Positions 9,864 through 21,960 of a DNA stretch of 64,000 nucleotides are shown here, piece after piece. Origin of the DNA: Inia geoffrensis (taxonomy: Eukaryota; Chordata; Mammalia; Artiodactyla; Iniidae); NCBI GenBank assembly GCA_036417435.1, contig CM070900.1:33209496-33273495 (forward strand), in the 5' to 3' direction. Under the pieces are notes generated by a model. The model was not told where the DNA came from. It did no database searches and worked only from the letters and a program-made list of their open reading frames with translations. The translations under genes were made by a program, and so were the position numbers. Positions within the stretch are counted from its first letter, which is position 1. Every line of letters starts with the position of its first letter.

Positions 9864-10275
9864 CTGCCATCTTCTTGTTGCACTTTGTGGATCCTAGCAG
9901 ATTTGCCAACTTAATGAAACGAACAGATTATGTGGTGGAAGAAAAATGTGAATGCGGTTAACAAATTGCAAAATACACTTAAATATGGTTCTAAAAATTG
10001 CATTCAAATATGAGTTACATAGGAAACATCTTAAATACTGTAGGAACTATTCTGTTGATATACGGTAACTTTTTTTTTGGACTTGTTTTTGCTCAGCATG
10101 AAGTTTTATATGCTACATTTTACTAATTTCATATTTAACCTGTATTTTTAATATAAAAATCTTTAGGGTATAGATCATGTGAAATGACAGGGTACCATCA
10201 GGGAAAATTAAGTTTTTCTTTCAATAAGTGTGATGCAGGAATAATGTTCAATAAACTTTTCTAAATAGGAATTGT
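9864..10275 (+). other. NUDCD2: NUDCD2 3' UTR with poly(A) signal
   Basis: The first good AATAAA after the stop is at 10250-10255. It is followed by a TTGTGT-containing GU-rich stretch, so cleavage near 10275 is likely. The UTR would be about 410 bases. Longer forms cannot be excluded. Confidence 0.7.
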
Positions 10276-10940
10276 GTACCCCTTTGTCTAAGTGTACCAG
10301 TTCATACAAGGAAAATGTATTACTGGAAAAAATTTTCAGAAAGGAGAAAACAATCCACAGATATATTCTAAGTTAATTTTAAGAGTTACTGAAAATTTCT
10401 GAATTCCTTGAGAGATGCCTTTAAGTCAAGAAATTGAAAAATAGTTAAAAACCTATCAATAAGAATAGATTAGTGCAAAAGAGAATTGGTGAAGTGAATA
10501 TGGTTATTGGGTGACTCCTTTGTTAGTGACAAAAGCAAATTATAGTCAATGGTTATAAGTCGGTGACATTTTGATCTCCAGTGATCCAGACATATAGGTA
10601 AGAATTGTCTTGAAGTTTTACTTCATCCTTTTTATGTCCTTTCTAATTTTAAATATTTTAAAGAGTCTTAAATGTATTGAAAAGTTAAAGAACACAGAAT
10701 TGTTTTCTTCCTGACTCTTCAGGTTTGTGTGTAAGTTGATAACTTGATTCCCCATCACCTCTGAGTACCTTAGTGTGTATTTCCTTCGAAGGACATGCTG
10801 CTGCATAGCTACAATACAATCATTAAAATCAGGAAAGTAGCATTGACACATTATGACCACCTAATCCTTGGACCTTCATTCCATTCAAGTTTACTTATTG
10901 TCCCAGTAATGTTCTTTATAGCAAAAGGGTCCAGTCACAA
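10276..10940. other. intergenic, NUDCD2 to CCNG1, no feature recognised
   Basis: AT-rich DNA downstream of NUDCD2 without a recognisable gene or clear repeat. Confidence 0.5.
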
Positions 10941-10956
10941 TCATGCCTTGCCTTTA

Positions 10957-11079
10957 TTTTATTTTTTTTGCCATGCCACATGGCTTGTGGGATCTTAGTT
11001 CCCTGACCAGGGATTGAACTTGGGCCGCCGTCAGTGAAAATGTGCTAGGTCCTAACCACTGGACCGCTAGGGAATCCCC
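10957..11079 (-). repeat. tRNA-Glu-derived SINE, short (CHR type)
   Basis: Reversed head 'cctaaccactggaccgctag', body 'gatcttagttccctgaccag', T tract on the left. Flanked by a 15-bp target duplication, catgccttgccttta, at 10942-10956 and 11080-11094. Confidence 0.85.
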
Positions 11080-11340
11080 CATGCCTTGCCTTTAATATCA
11101 GGGTCTTTAGTCTGCTTCAAACTGGAACAAGTCTTCATTTTAACCATGACTTTTACAGCCTTGGCTCTTTTGAAGATTACAGGCTAGTTTTGTACACCTC
11201 TGTCATTGTGAATTTTGTTTGATATTTCTTCATGATTAGAATCAGGTTATGAATCTTTGACGGGACTGTTGCAGGAGTGATGCTGTGTTCTTTCTGTATC
11301 CTAAGTTATTGGTTTCAATTTGTCCTTTTTCTGATAGTGT

Positions 11341-11401
11341 TTACTGTTGGCCTGCCATACGTGTGGATTTCAAATTCTCAGATTCAACCAACCAAGGATA
11401 G

Positions 11402-11432
<31 letters not shown>

Positions 11433-11697
11433 AATCCAGAAACTTCCAGAAAGCAAAACTTGAATTTGCCTTACAACAGGCAACTAGTTACATGGCACTT
11501 ACGTTGTTTACAACTATTTACATAGCATTTACATTGTATTAGGTATTATAAGTAAACTAGAGATGATTTAAGGTACTGTGGGATGGATGTGGTAGGTTAT
11601 ATGCAAATACTATGTCATATTATTGAGCATCTGGATTTTGGTGTCCTAGGGGGATGCTGGAACCAATACTCTGTGGATACTGAGGGACGACTGTACG
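11341..11697. mobile_element. pogo/Tigger-like MITE fossil
   Basis: Ends are imperfect inverted repeats (left 'gttggcctgccatacgtgtgg', right 'tggatactgagggacgactg'). The interior has 'gattcaaccaaccaaggata', a 24-A tract, and 'ttatatgcaaatactatgtc'. No transposase is present. Confidence 0.7.
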
Positions 11698-11799
11698 TAG
11701 ATCACTGATTAAGTGGTGTCTGTCAGTCTTCTCCACTATAAAGCTATTCTTTTCATGTTTATGGTTAGGTATTTTGTGTGATGTAGTTTCAAAAGTACC

Positions 11800-12540
11800 A
11801 CCTTGTTTCTTCATCAAACTTTAAATTTATCTATATATACTCATGATTTCCACTTTATTCATTGGGTTAAAATCTATTATTCCCATTACTTTGATCCTCA
11901 AAGTTTTTTCTGGATTCGGCCAGTGGAAGGTCACTGTAGGTGGCTTCTATGCCCTTTTGACATGTCCCCATCATTATTTGAGCAACTTCTTATTCTCTGG
12001 CATAAGATATACCAGACTTATTATTGCTTTCCCTACCCTAGCACAAGAATCAGCCATTTTTCCCAGGAGCCCTGGTTCTCTGGTGAAGAATGGTGTTTAG
12101 AAGCCAGGTTCTATGTGTTAGTGAGTAGTTGCTGTTGGTGTGTGTTTATTATGCATATATTTACATCTATATTTTTATATTTATGTATATATTGAAAACC
12201 ATGAGTTCACACTTAAACTTTCATTTCTGATCCCACGGGGTTCATTTTTGCTCTCTCCCTTTGTATAGAACTCCTTTCAACAGTGAGATACCTGACCCCT
12301 ATTATCCTTAATATATTTGGTTCACTATTCTAGGTCATCTTCCCATGCTAATACCTTTCTCACTGCTCAGGCTCCAAAACCCTATGCCAAGCAGAGATAA
12401 CCCGCCTCACCTACTTGGATCCTAATGCCCCACTCTGGGCCGCTGCAGCCCAACCACACCCTTCGGCAAGATACCTATGATGTTCATTTTACCCAATAAC
12501 TTTAGGAATGAGTTGTTGGGGAAGAGGCGTTTTTCCTTTA
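11800..12540. repeat. probable old interspersed repeat, family not assigned
   Basis: 'caagaatcagccatttttcc', 'caggagccctggttctctgg', 'aacaccacggggttcatttt'-like words recur in mammalian genomes. Long reading frames here (for example 11803-12195) are not protein-like and I treat them as repeat-derived. Confidence 0.4.
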
Positions 12541-12779
12541 ATTGGCTTATCTATGTGACATTAAAATTTTTTAATATTTTGAATAAACAGTAAAATAAAC
12601 TTTGTTTGTAGTTTTGTGAATTTTAACTTATGTAAAGATATGTGTAAACACCTCCAAAATCAGGAAATTGACCGGGTCAGCCCCAAAACTCCTTCATGGT
12701 TTCTCTTTATAGTTACACCCTACTCCTAGCCTCAAACCCTGGAGTTCACTGATTTAGTCTCTGCCTCAATATTTTTTTT

Positions 12780-14750
12780 TCAAGATCTTCATTTAAATAG
12801 AATCATATATAATCTTTTAAAAACATAGCTTTGAGATAATTCACATACCATACATTTTACTCATTTAAAGTGTATAATTAAGTGGTTTTTAGGATAGTCA
12901 CATTAAGTTCAACCATCACCATCGTCAACTTTAATTTTCATCACTTCAGAACCGCCCCCACCAAATCCATACTTTTTAACTATCACCCCACCCAACCATG
13001 CGCAGACACCCAACCCCCTGAAGCAACCAATAATTTACTTTCCATCATGTAGATTTCTCTGTTCTGGATATTTCATGTACCTGGAATCATAGTGTGTTCT
13101 TTTGTTTCTGGTTTCTTTGACTTAGCATAATGTTTTAGAAGTTCATCCATGTTCTAGTGTGTCAGTGCTTCATTCTTTTTCGCTGGCTAAATAATGCTCC
13201 ATTTATGACTACCACATATTTATCCATTTGCCAGTTGATGGACATCTGGGAAGTTTCCACCTTTTGGCTACTGTGAATAATTCTGCTATAAACATTCAAG
13301 TACAAATTTTTGTGTGCATCTGTATTTTCATTTCTTACCTAGGAGTGGAATTTCAAGTTTTATGGAAACTGTTTACTTATTTGAGGAACTGCTAGATTGT
13401 TTTGCAAAGTGGCCACACCATTTTACATTCCCACCAGCAGTATATGAGAGTTCCAGTTTCTCCACATCTTTGCTAACATGTATTATGTGACTTTTGGATC
13501 CTAGCTATCCTAGTGAATATGGAATTGTATCACATTGTGGTTTTGATTTACATTTCTCTGATCGCTGATTATGTTGAGCATCTTTTCTGGTACTTATTGA
13601 CCATTTGTGTATCTTCCTTGGAGAAACGTCTATTCAGATCCTTTGCCCATTTTTTAATGGGTTATCTGCCTTTTTATTATTGAGACATGAGAGTTCTTTA
13701 TATATTCTGCACAAAAGTCCTTTATCAGCTATGTGATTTGCATATATTTTCTTTTATATATGTTTTTTCACTTTCTTGATGGTGACTTTTGAAGCATGAA
13801 TGTTAACTTTGATGAAGTTTAATTCATCATGCTTTTGGTGTCATGTCTAAGAACTTTGTAATCCCAGGTTATGAGGACTTTTTTCCAACGTTTTCTTCTA
13901 AAAGTTTTATAATTTTATCTTTTACAGTTAGATCTGTGACCTGTTTTATTTTTTGTAAGCTGTGAAATATAGGTGGTTTATTTTTTTGCATATGGATGTC
14001 TAGTTTCAAAATCATTTGTTGGAAAGGGTATTCATTCTCCATTAAATTGTTTTTGCACTTTTCTCAAAAATCAGTTGCTATTTATATGGGTCTGTTTTTG
14101 GCCTCAGTATTCTGTTCCATTGATCTGTGTGTCTTTCCCTTCACCAATACCACACTGCCTTGACAATTGTAGCTTTAAAGCAAGTCTTAAAATTGGGTAG
14201 CGTGATTCCTTCAACTTAATTCTTCAGAATTGTTTTGGCTGTGTTTTCTTTTCCTTTCCGTGTAAAGTTTAGAATCAGCTAGTCTGTATCACAAAAAGTC
14301 CTGTTGGAGTTTCCACTGGAATAGCATGTCTTCTGATCCATGAACATGGGGTATCTTCATTTGGCACCTCTTTGATATAGATCATCAGCATTTATGGTCT
14401 TCAGCTTATAGAACGTGTACATCTGTTGTTAGATTTATTCCTAAGTGTTCATTTTCTGGAGCTGTTGTAAATGATTTTTTATTTGGTTGTTGGTATTTTT
14501 CAGTCCTTCTATGTCCTTGCTGATTTTCTAGTAGTTCTATACATTACTGAGTGTTTAAGTCTCCAACTGTAATTGAAGGTTTGTTCATTTCTCCTTTCAC
14601 TGCTGTTTTTACTTCTTGTATTTTTAAGCTCTGATGTTACGTGCATACATATTTAAGATTGTCATGTCTTGGTGAATTGATTCTTTTATCATTTTTTAAT
14701 ATGCCTCTTTATTCCTGGTAATTTTGATACAATTTCACATGAGTCCATTT
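12780..14750 (-). repeat. L1 LINE, 3' half of ORF2, antisense
   Basis: About 2 kb of reversed L1: 3' end at left ('caaccatcaccatcgtcaac', 'ctgttctggatatttcatg'), then ORF2 ('ccaccagcagtatatgagag', 'tcagatcctttgcccatttt', 'cattgatctgtgtgtctttc'). It is riddled with stops. Confidence 0.85.
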
Positions 14751-14764
14751 AATCTATATTGGGA

Positions 14765-15000
14765 AGTAATGTGCAGAGAGATTAAGAGCACAGCCTGAGT
14801 CAGAATTGCCTGGATTTGAATCACACATCTAAGTACAGGTGTATGACCTTGGGCTCATCACCTACCTGTTCCTTGGCTCTGGTTGATTTGTAAATTGGGA
14901 TAATCTCATTCAATTTGTAGGATTAAGGATTACATGAGATGATTCATCTAAAACATCTGACAATAGTACCTGACAGTAAAAACTACCATTGTTAACCACA
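14765..15000 (+). repeat. MIR SINE
   Basis: Nearly full-length MIR: 'attaagagcacagcctgagt', 'gtatgaccttgggctcatca', 'gtaaattgggataatctc', 'acaatagtacctgacagta'. Confidence 0.8.
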
Positions 15001-15148
15001 AATGTTAGATCAGAAATGTCTAGTTTTTAGAAAGTATGTCACATAATTAGAAATACATAGAAGGTTCAGATCCCTTTTTAAAAACAGTGCTTCTGAAAAG
15101 AGGGATTATTAAATATATCTAACCTGAGTCAAATACCAAAGGAACCTT

Positions 15149-15349
15149 TTTTTTTTGCGGTACGCGGGCCTCTCACTGTTGTGGCCTCTCCCGTTGCGGA
15201 GCACAGGCTCTGGATGTGCAGGCTCAGCGGCCATGGCTCATTGGGCCCAGCCGCTCCACGGCATGTGGGATCTTCCAGGACAGGGGCACGAACCCGTGTC
15301 CCCTGCATCAGCAGGCAGACTCTCAACAACTGCGCCACCAGGGAAGCCC
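15149..15349 (-). repeat. CHR SINE (young cetacean type)
   Basis: Full-length reversed element with T tract, 'gttgcggagcacaggctc', 'cagcggccatggctca' and the tRNA head 'actgcgccaccagggaag'. Target duplication aggaacctt at 15140-15148 and 15350-15358. Confidence 0.93.
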
Positions 15350-15895
15350 AGGAACCTTCTTTTATAAAAGTTTTTCTTTCACCAGTAATTCCGTACAATG
15401 TCTACTTTATATCTTGTTAGTTTAAACATAAACAGTTCAAAGTCATATATTGTTTCAGTTCCAATGATAATTAACAAGTGATCTAAGCACATTAACAACC
15501 ACCTGCTGGAATACTGTTTAATTAGATAATAGGGTTCCACAGAACTTCAGGTGGACTGAATCTGAGGGTGAATTTGTATTATGGATAGCCATAGTAGTGA
15601 TGAATCTAAATAATAAAAGTGACCAATAGTGTATAAACACTGACTTTTTAATGCATATTAAGCATATTTAATTGTCATCATCTTGTGTCTATGTTTAAAA
15701 AACCATTAGAAAGGAAAGTGTCAATTAGGTAACAGCCATACTCTTATTAGAAATTTTGCTTCTCCTACCATGCATTTTACTTTAGTGGTAAATTTAAATA
15801 TAGTGAGTGAAGACAGCTTTTTATTGTGGTTCTATTATCACAGTGCCAAAATAGTTAATTAAATTAGAAGAGAAACAAATAGAAAACCACCCAGC
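15350..15895. other. intergenic sequence just beyond CCNG1, no feature recognised
   Basis: AT-rich single-copy-looking DNA between a SINE and the CCNG1 cleavage site. Confidence 0.5.
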
Positions 15896-16402
15896 AAAGG
15901 AATGCATTTCAGTAACTTTATTGAAAGGTATATCCCTTAGTACCAAAACATAATGGTAGTTGGTTAGGTTACCTCTGCCAACTCAAAATTAACACTGATG
16001 TATTCAAATATTGAAATTTATCAGTCTTTTGGGAAAACTGGAAAGTTATCCATAAAACATGGTTTACAAAAGTATAAGATACACTGTGGTTCTTTGGTTT
16101 ATTTTCCAATGCATATTTCCCCATAACATGATGTCAAATTTGGGTACAGCCATCCTGGATGGATTCAGGCTACACATTACACTGTTTACAACACTTTAAC
16201 ACAGTAGATCTCCTTAGGTTCACTGAAATCCTGAACACTACCTCAGCAACCTTATAATTATGAAGATGCCTACTTACCTTTCTTAATACTTTCTTTTGGC
16301 ACAGTAGGGGCAATTAATGAAAGTATATTCTCTCCCTTTTAAGCAAAACTCTAAATTAGAAGCAATGACAGTTTCATAAAAACAGTGCTTAGTAAAAACT
16401 TC

Positions 16403-16410
16403 TGGAGTGT
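16403..16410 (-). promoter_or_regulatory. CCNG1: miR-122 8-mer target site in the CCNG1 3' UTR
   Basis: The mRNA strand reads ACACTCCA, the perfect match to miR-122 bases 2-8 plus A opposite base 1. CCNG1 is an established miR-122 target in human liver. That this site works in this species is inferred. Confidence 0.65.
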
Positions 16411-16782
16411 TAAATCAGAAAGTTTTCAGAGTGACGTTAATTTGAATTACTACTACAATAAAAACTACTTTTCTTGATGGGACTAGACTGAGGCAGTAAA
16501 TTTTGTATAAAACTTTTTAAATCATGGATATGAACATCACCTGTTTTCTAGAAAAATATTAGATAACTTAATATGCTGAAATTAATAGGTCTGTAGTTTT
16601 GCTTTATGTAAAATGCCCTCAAATTTAAATGTGACTCCCATGTAGCAATAAAGTCCACATTTCTGGATTATATATTACTTGCATTATGGGTGCCAAGAAA
16701 CCATTTTCACTGCCTAGAATACTGACCCTTATTATGCCTTAAAAGTGCATTTGTGAAGTGGTGGTTTTGATGTAAACCTCAT

Positions 16783-16809
16783 ATTTAAATTTAAAGTTTA
16801 AATTTAAAT
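16783..16809. repeat. perfect AT palindrome in the CCNG1 3' UTR
   Basis: Two 13-base arms (atttaaatttaaa and its exact complement) flank a single G. In RNA this would form an AU-only hairpin or allow dimer pairing. Confidence 0.9.
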
Positions 16810-16892
16810 TAAGTAGGTTACCGTTTTTAACACCACCCGAATACAATATGTTGACCCAATACAGAAAGTTGGGTCAATGTTAGAAATGAAGA

Positions 16893-16900
16893 TTCACAGT
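16893..16900 (-). promoter_or_regulatory. CCNG1: miR-27 8-mer target site in the CCNG1 3' UTR
   Basis: The mRNA strand reads ACTGTGAA, complementary to miR-27 bases 2-8 with A1. CCNG1 has been reported as a miR-27b target. Function here is inferred. Confidence 0.5.
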
Positions 16901-17998
16901 TTACCTTCCCAGGCTTGTCATTAGCATTTCACATTTGTGCTGCTGGCTTTGATTTGTATGCTTCACAGGTGAATTCAAATGTGAGTAATTCCACTATAGG
17001 GTAATGTTAATTAGGCAGTTTTCCCAAATCTGAGAACACCAATGTTAATCTACTTGTGATGTTTTGAGGCTTCACAGCTTAAATCCGTTATAACATTATG
17101 GAATCCACAGCTCAGGATTGTGGAGAAAGGCTTCAGAAGAGTTATTTGTTGCTGTAAGAATCCTAATAAACAAAAAAAGTCAAGTTATCAGAAGTCTGCC
17201 AAACACAAATATTACTACCTGTTAAAATATCTAAGACTCATAATCACGTCTTATGTAGATGTGTTCTATGTCAATATTTAGTTTTGAGTAGGAAGAAATC
17301 ACCAACATGAATTAAACTTAGATGGCAAGAATGTATATCATATATTTGTGAGGAGGCTTACATTTTTTATGCATGTAAATACTTTCCAGTGTTCAACTAC
17401 TATAGCAATGATACACATACACAGTTTGAGATGTATAATGATACACTATACAGTTGAGACATCCTGGCAGTTTCTAGACACTCAATGTAGAGACCACCTG
17501 TCACAACTTACTTTTTAAGTACAATACCCAAGTTCATACTGATTTTGCTAATAAGCTAACAGTCTCAAATTAGTTCAATGTATGGTTCAAACTTTTGGTC
17601 CTGCTCCCTCACTCAGGCTCGTGTAACTTTAAATGAGCCAAAGCCTAAGTCTACATACAGCAAAATGATGTGAAATTGAAAATGAACCCCCACTGTTGTA
17701 GTGCTTTTAAAGTTCAGGTTATTAAGGATGCTGCTTTTTAAGCTGAAAATTTAATGAAACGGCTAACATATATATGAAAGGTTAAGAGAATTCCTTACTC
17801 TTACGGTGTTGTACCTTGAATGTAGTAAATGCCCTCAAATACTAGCTGACTAGATCAAAGAAGTCATTTTCCCCTCTGCTAGTCCAACTCCATTTTTTTT
17901 TTAAATAATGCAGATTTAAATTCTTGAACTGCAGAAGAACATTATCGCATTAGAAAAGTCTCTCTACATGGAGAAAAACTATGAACCAAATTTACCAA

Positions 17999-18190
17999 TT
18001 AAGGGACCATTTCAGGAATTGTTGGAAGGTGGGTTATTCTGTAGTAACTATGCTTCAGTTGCCGTGCAGTACGCCCAGAAACAATCCATTTCAACTTCTG
18101 AACATTTGGTTTGGAACACTTGTTTGATGAATATTCAGTTAAACACTTAGATACGAGCTCTTGCCAGAAAGTCAAATCTCTGCCATTGAT
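17999..18190 (-). CDS. CCNG1: CCNG1 exon 6 (last coding part)
   Basis: 63 codons plus TAA (18001-17999), acceptor ATGCACAG. Encodes INGRDLTFWQELVSKC to HLPTIPEMVP. Confidence 0.96.
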   Translation of the reverse strand: MNGRDLTFWQELVSKCLTEYSSNKCSKPNVQKLKWIVSGRTARQLKHSYYRITHLPTIPEMVP

Positions 18191-21100
18191 CTGTGCATAA
18201 ATTAAAAAAATATATTCCTTAAAATAAAAGTCCTACAGTATTTAATTATAGTAATAATTGCAATCTTATTAACATGTGTGTTTCCTTGTCAAAAAAACTT
18301 GAGGATAAGCTTCTTAAGTTTCAAATAAACACAGGACATCTCATTTTACTTTAGGAACAAGTGGTTTAGTTTCTTTTACAGCTATCAACAGGATTTAGGC
18401 TATGACCTGGACATACCTTGGAATGTTTCTGAAGACATTCTACTCCTTCTGTTAACTCTACACACCTCTGTGCCTGGATCTCCAAGGCAATGATAGACAA
18501 TGCCAACACAGATGGCTAAAAGAGATATATTTTAAAGTAAATGTTGAATATAAAAGTAGGTATATAAATAGGTTTAATCTTTATAAAATATTTACCTTTG
18601 CTTTAGAAAATATGATCCTGCAGTAGCATGCCTTAAGTTGAGCTTCTAGTCTTTCAAAATTAAGGCTATTCCTCCTTTAAAAAGAAAATGAAATTAATTT
18701 TATATAGATAATTTTACATCAAGTCAAAAGAAATTTTTAGAAAAATAAGTCAATTTTAAAGTGAAGTTTATGCACACTTATCATAGAAAGTGGATTATTT
18801 GAAGTAAGGAATTTCCCTTCCTTCAGAAACATTAACTACTTAAGGATACCATATATGAATTTTAACTGATTTGGGCCAAAAATAAAGTATCATGCTACAA
18901 CTCCCAAGGTTTCTTTTCATTTTAATAAATCTATTTTTGAATCTGAAGTTCCTTTTTCCATAAATCTGTGTTAGATGCTTACCTACTAGGTTCTGTAAGT
19001 TAACTTGTCTATAAATGGAAAACGTAATTAAAAAAGTTGAAATGTCCATCTTTAGAATTCACAGACTTCAAGAAGCTACTTTTGACTGAAAGTCTTCTCA
19101 CTTCTGCTGGAGAGCGAAGTGAAACTCAAGGAGCTTAGCTGTCATTTTACTTATTTTGATTGGAATCCTCCCAGGATATTGATTTTATTTAACATCCGGA
19201 CAATATCATTCTGATCTCCAAATCTGTTTTGTTAAAAACAAAGATCACGTACCTTTCATATGGCAAGTTCTCTTGAAGGAGTGAATAATAGAGTTGTAGA
19301 AACTGAAAGGCAGTAGTAGCTCTGACTTTCCAACACACCTTCTCCAACACAATCTTTTCCATTCTCATCAAGTCTGAAACTGTGAACCTATACTGGCTTA
19401 TTCGGATCAAGTCAGATGCCAATGGGACATTCCTTTCCTCTTCTATTGATTTTACAGCCAAATAGAAGCAGCTCAGTCCAACACACCCAAGGTGCTTGGG
19501 CTGTACCTAAAAAGACAGTAAGTCCATGTCTTTACCTTATTTCAGTTAAAAAAACAAAGGATAATCTAGAACTCAACCTATCACTTCGAAAATGTATCTT
19601 TGAGGTATATTTCTCAGCTGTGAAGGACTTAACAAGATCCACTGATACCTCAACTGTAGCCTCTTAACCATATGTACCCACTTGGAACCAATTTTTGAGT
19701 AAACAGACTAAGTTTCAGTGTAATGTGTGGCTTCAGCACATAACAATTCTTACTTCTTTTGGTTTGTTTAAATCAGTGCCGAACGATAAGCAATAAGCTA
19801 CTAGGTCAAAGGCTTATATGAGGACTGAAATACCTTACAGCTTATGCACAAAATTTCTTTCCAGAATGTTTTTTCCAGGCTGTTTTCTTTGTAGTAACAC
19901 ATGTAAAATGTTTTTAAATACTACAGCACATACTGTTTACTCTGCCTGTAAAGCTCTATTCACTACCAGTATTTTAAATTTATTCATCATTTTCTGAATG
20001 TCTACAAACTTTGTCACAGTCAAAATTCTGTCCACTTTAAGTTCCGCTCAATGGAAACTTTATGAAGCCTTTACCAGTATTTGTGCTCTCCTCTTCTTAG
20101 AACCTCTTCAGCAATACATTTATGCCTCTTTTGAGGTATGATGTAATTATTTTTCTTATTATTCCTTGTACTATATAATAGTTATCAGTGCAAACATTAT
20201 TGCCACTAAGATTATAATACACTTAAGGGATAGATGTATTTCATCTATGTAACATTTATAGTCAAAGGTAGTGTCTAAAGAGTTGTTTAATTAGGCTATT
20301 GAAAAAGTTTCTTGAACCATTCAATACACATCGAGTTCCTCCCATATATGGTGCATTCTGTTAGGTACTGAGGACTAAAAGATGAGCTGCATTTTAACTG
20401 TCACGTTATTTCATTATCTACCAATGACCACTGGCACACAGAGAAGTCAGATGTATTTGTAACAATTAAGCTCTGAAAGTTACACAGATGTCCTGCTTAT
20501 CCAATACAGGGAAATAACTATATATAAATGCTCCTTCAGAAGATACTCTCTCTCTATTGTATGCAAACTAAGGCTGGAAATGACAAGCATAAGCACGACT
20601 TGGGTAAATTTAAGGCTAAAACAATTAGAACTTTATTCTATATGAATAGAGATCAAGAAATATACTCTATGACCAGATGGTTGACAGCATCAACAAAAAG
20701 GAAAACAAAAAAGAAATATAGTCTAATTCTTAACCCCCAATCTAGCACTCTGCCTCTAACACATTTCTTAAAATTTAGAAACAACAGTAAATAAATGAAA
20801 ACACCCAACCTATCAAAAAAGACTTTTAAAAACAACAGTCAACTCTCCTACTGGGAGGCTCTGCAATCAATTATTTGATATTAGACTACTTTTCAATGTC
20901 AGAAGGTAAGCTGAATAAATGATGCATCACTCTTAATTAAAAGGAAGGATTTCATCAGTGCTGTAGTACACAGAATTACCATAATGTTTTGGCTACTTGC
21001 TGAAAACAAAAAAAGTTATGAATACCAGCCCAAAGCTAGCAATACCACCTCCAGAACACATTGAACAAAACCACGAAATACTCAGGGTAATGTAGCTTTA

Positions 21101-21371
21101 GACGTACCTTCATTTTAGACAGGAATCTGTCCAGTAAGTTCACAGCTAGAGAAAATGTCTCCGTGTCAAAGCCAAAGAACTGAGATAGACTAAGGAGATC
21201 TTTTACTTCAAAGTCCCTCAGTCTTGCAGTCATTCTAAGGCCATTATCGTGTGCAGATTCAATTAGTCTTAAGCCGCAGACCTTTGGCTGACATCTCAAC
21301 TCCTGTTCCAACAGGGCATTCAGCTGGTGTAGCAGTTTCTGAGAGTCAGTTGTTGTCAGTACCTCTATCAT
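17999..21371 (-). CDS. CCNG1: CCNG1, cyclin G1 (complete coding region)
   Basis: Cyclin G1 is a p53-induced, atypical cyclin. Family knowledge says it binds PP2A B' subunits, promotes MDM2 dephosphorylation and so feeds back on p53; it also associates with GAK and CDK5. Five coding exons on the minus strand join in frame: 21371-21108, 19506-19253, 18674-18596, 18515-18417 and 18190-17999, giving 295 codons plus TAA, identical in length to human. It starts MIEVLTTTDSQKLL. The cyclin box spans roughly residues 50-150 ('LRDFEVKDLLSLSQFFGFDT', 'LAVNLLDRFLSKMK', 'CVGLSCFYLAVKSIEEER'), and the end reads THLPTIPEMVP. All junctions are GT/AG; the ATG lies directly after the exon 2 acceptor and gains AAG before it from exon 1. 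The pieces in introns are ordinary; none of the exons carries a frameshift. Confidence 0.96.
18417..18515 (-). CDS. CCNG1: CCNG1 exon 5
   Basis: 99 bases, acceptor CTTTTAG, donor AAG|GTATGT. Encodes PSVLALSIIALEIQAQRC to CLQKHSK. Intron 4 is only 80 bp. Confidence 0.95.
18596..18674 (-). CDS. CCNG1: CCNG1 exon 4
   Basis: 79 bases after acceptor TTTTAAAG; donor AAG|GTAAAT. Encodes RNSLNFERLEAQLKAC to IIFSKAK. The reported sequence has Leu and Tyr where I recall Ile and His in human. Confidence 0.94.
19253..19506 (-). CDS. CCNG1: CCNG1 exon 3
   Basis: 254 bases, acceptor TTTTTAG, donor AAAG|GTACGT. Encodes VQPKHLGCVGLSCFYLAVK through LLQENLPYE; second part of the cyclin box. Confidence 0.96.
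21108..21371 (-). CDS. CCNG1: CCNG1 exon 2 (first coding exon)
   Basis: Eighty-eight codons from MIEVLTTTDS to DRFLSKMK, phase 0. Acceptor CTATATATAG abuts the ATG; donor AAG|GTACGT. Confidence 0.96.
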
Positions 21372-21619
21372 CTATATATAGAACAAAGCCCAGAAAGGAG
21401 TGAAAGAACAGCCCTTCCTGCCTTGTGTTGTGCCAGGTGCATTATAACACAAGTCTCCCCTCCCTCAATGCTATTAGTGAATCTAAGTCACTGCAAAATG
21501 CCATCTGTTATTCTCCACCTCCCCAACCAGTTGGTCAAATCCTAAATTGTGAGCTCCTAGAGGGCAGTAGCCATGCCTTTTTAAAGAAAAAAAATGCAAA
21601 TCTTCATGCCCAAACTTTG

Positions 21620-21960
21620 AAATTAGATGGTAGCATGTATTCTGCCATTTATTAACAATGTGAACTGTTCAAGTTAGTAAATTTTTCTTAGTCCTCAATT
21701 CCTAGTCCGTAAAGTGGGTATAAGGTTATTAACCTATTTCATAGACACTTGTGTGGAATGAATGAGATCATCTAGGTACACAGGTACTTAGCACATACAG
21801 TAGGTGCCTAATAAACACTGGGCATAATTAATGAGCTTACTTCTAGTCTGTAAAACGAGGCAATATCTGCCTCTTTGAATGGCTGTGAAGATTAACCAAG
21901 ATGATTCAACTAAAGAGTTTAGCATAATGCTTGGCACTCACTGCTCAGTAACTGTTAACT
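21620..21960 (+). repeat. MIR SINE fragments (two)
   Basis: 'taacaatgtgaactgttcaa', 'cgtaaagtgggtataaggtt', 'cagtaggtgcctaataaaca' (21620-21830), then 'gtaaaacgaggcaatatctg' and 'cataatgcttggcactcac' (21845-21955). In CCNG1 intron 1. Confidence 0.65.

Larger units (their letters stand above)
15897..17998 (-). other. CCNG1: CCNG1 3' UTR with poly(A) signals
   Basis: From the stop codon the terminal exon runs about 2.1 kb to AATAAA (minus strand, 15922-15917), followed by a TG-rich stretch. A second AATAAA at 16103-16098 could give a shorter form. It carries 8-mer sites for miR-122 (16403-16410) and miR-27 (16893-16900) and a 27-bp palindrome (16783-16809). No young SINE has inserted here. Confidence 0.75.

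Noticed and set aside
11803..12195. 130-codon frame near the NUDCD2-CCNG1 boundary
   Set aside because: The composition is not protein-like and the DNA resembles an old dispersed repeat.
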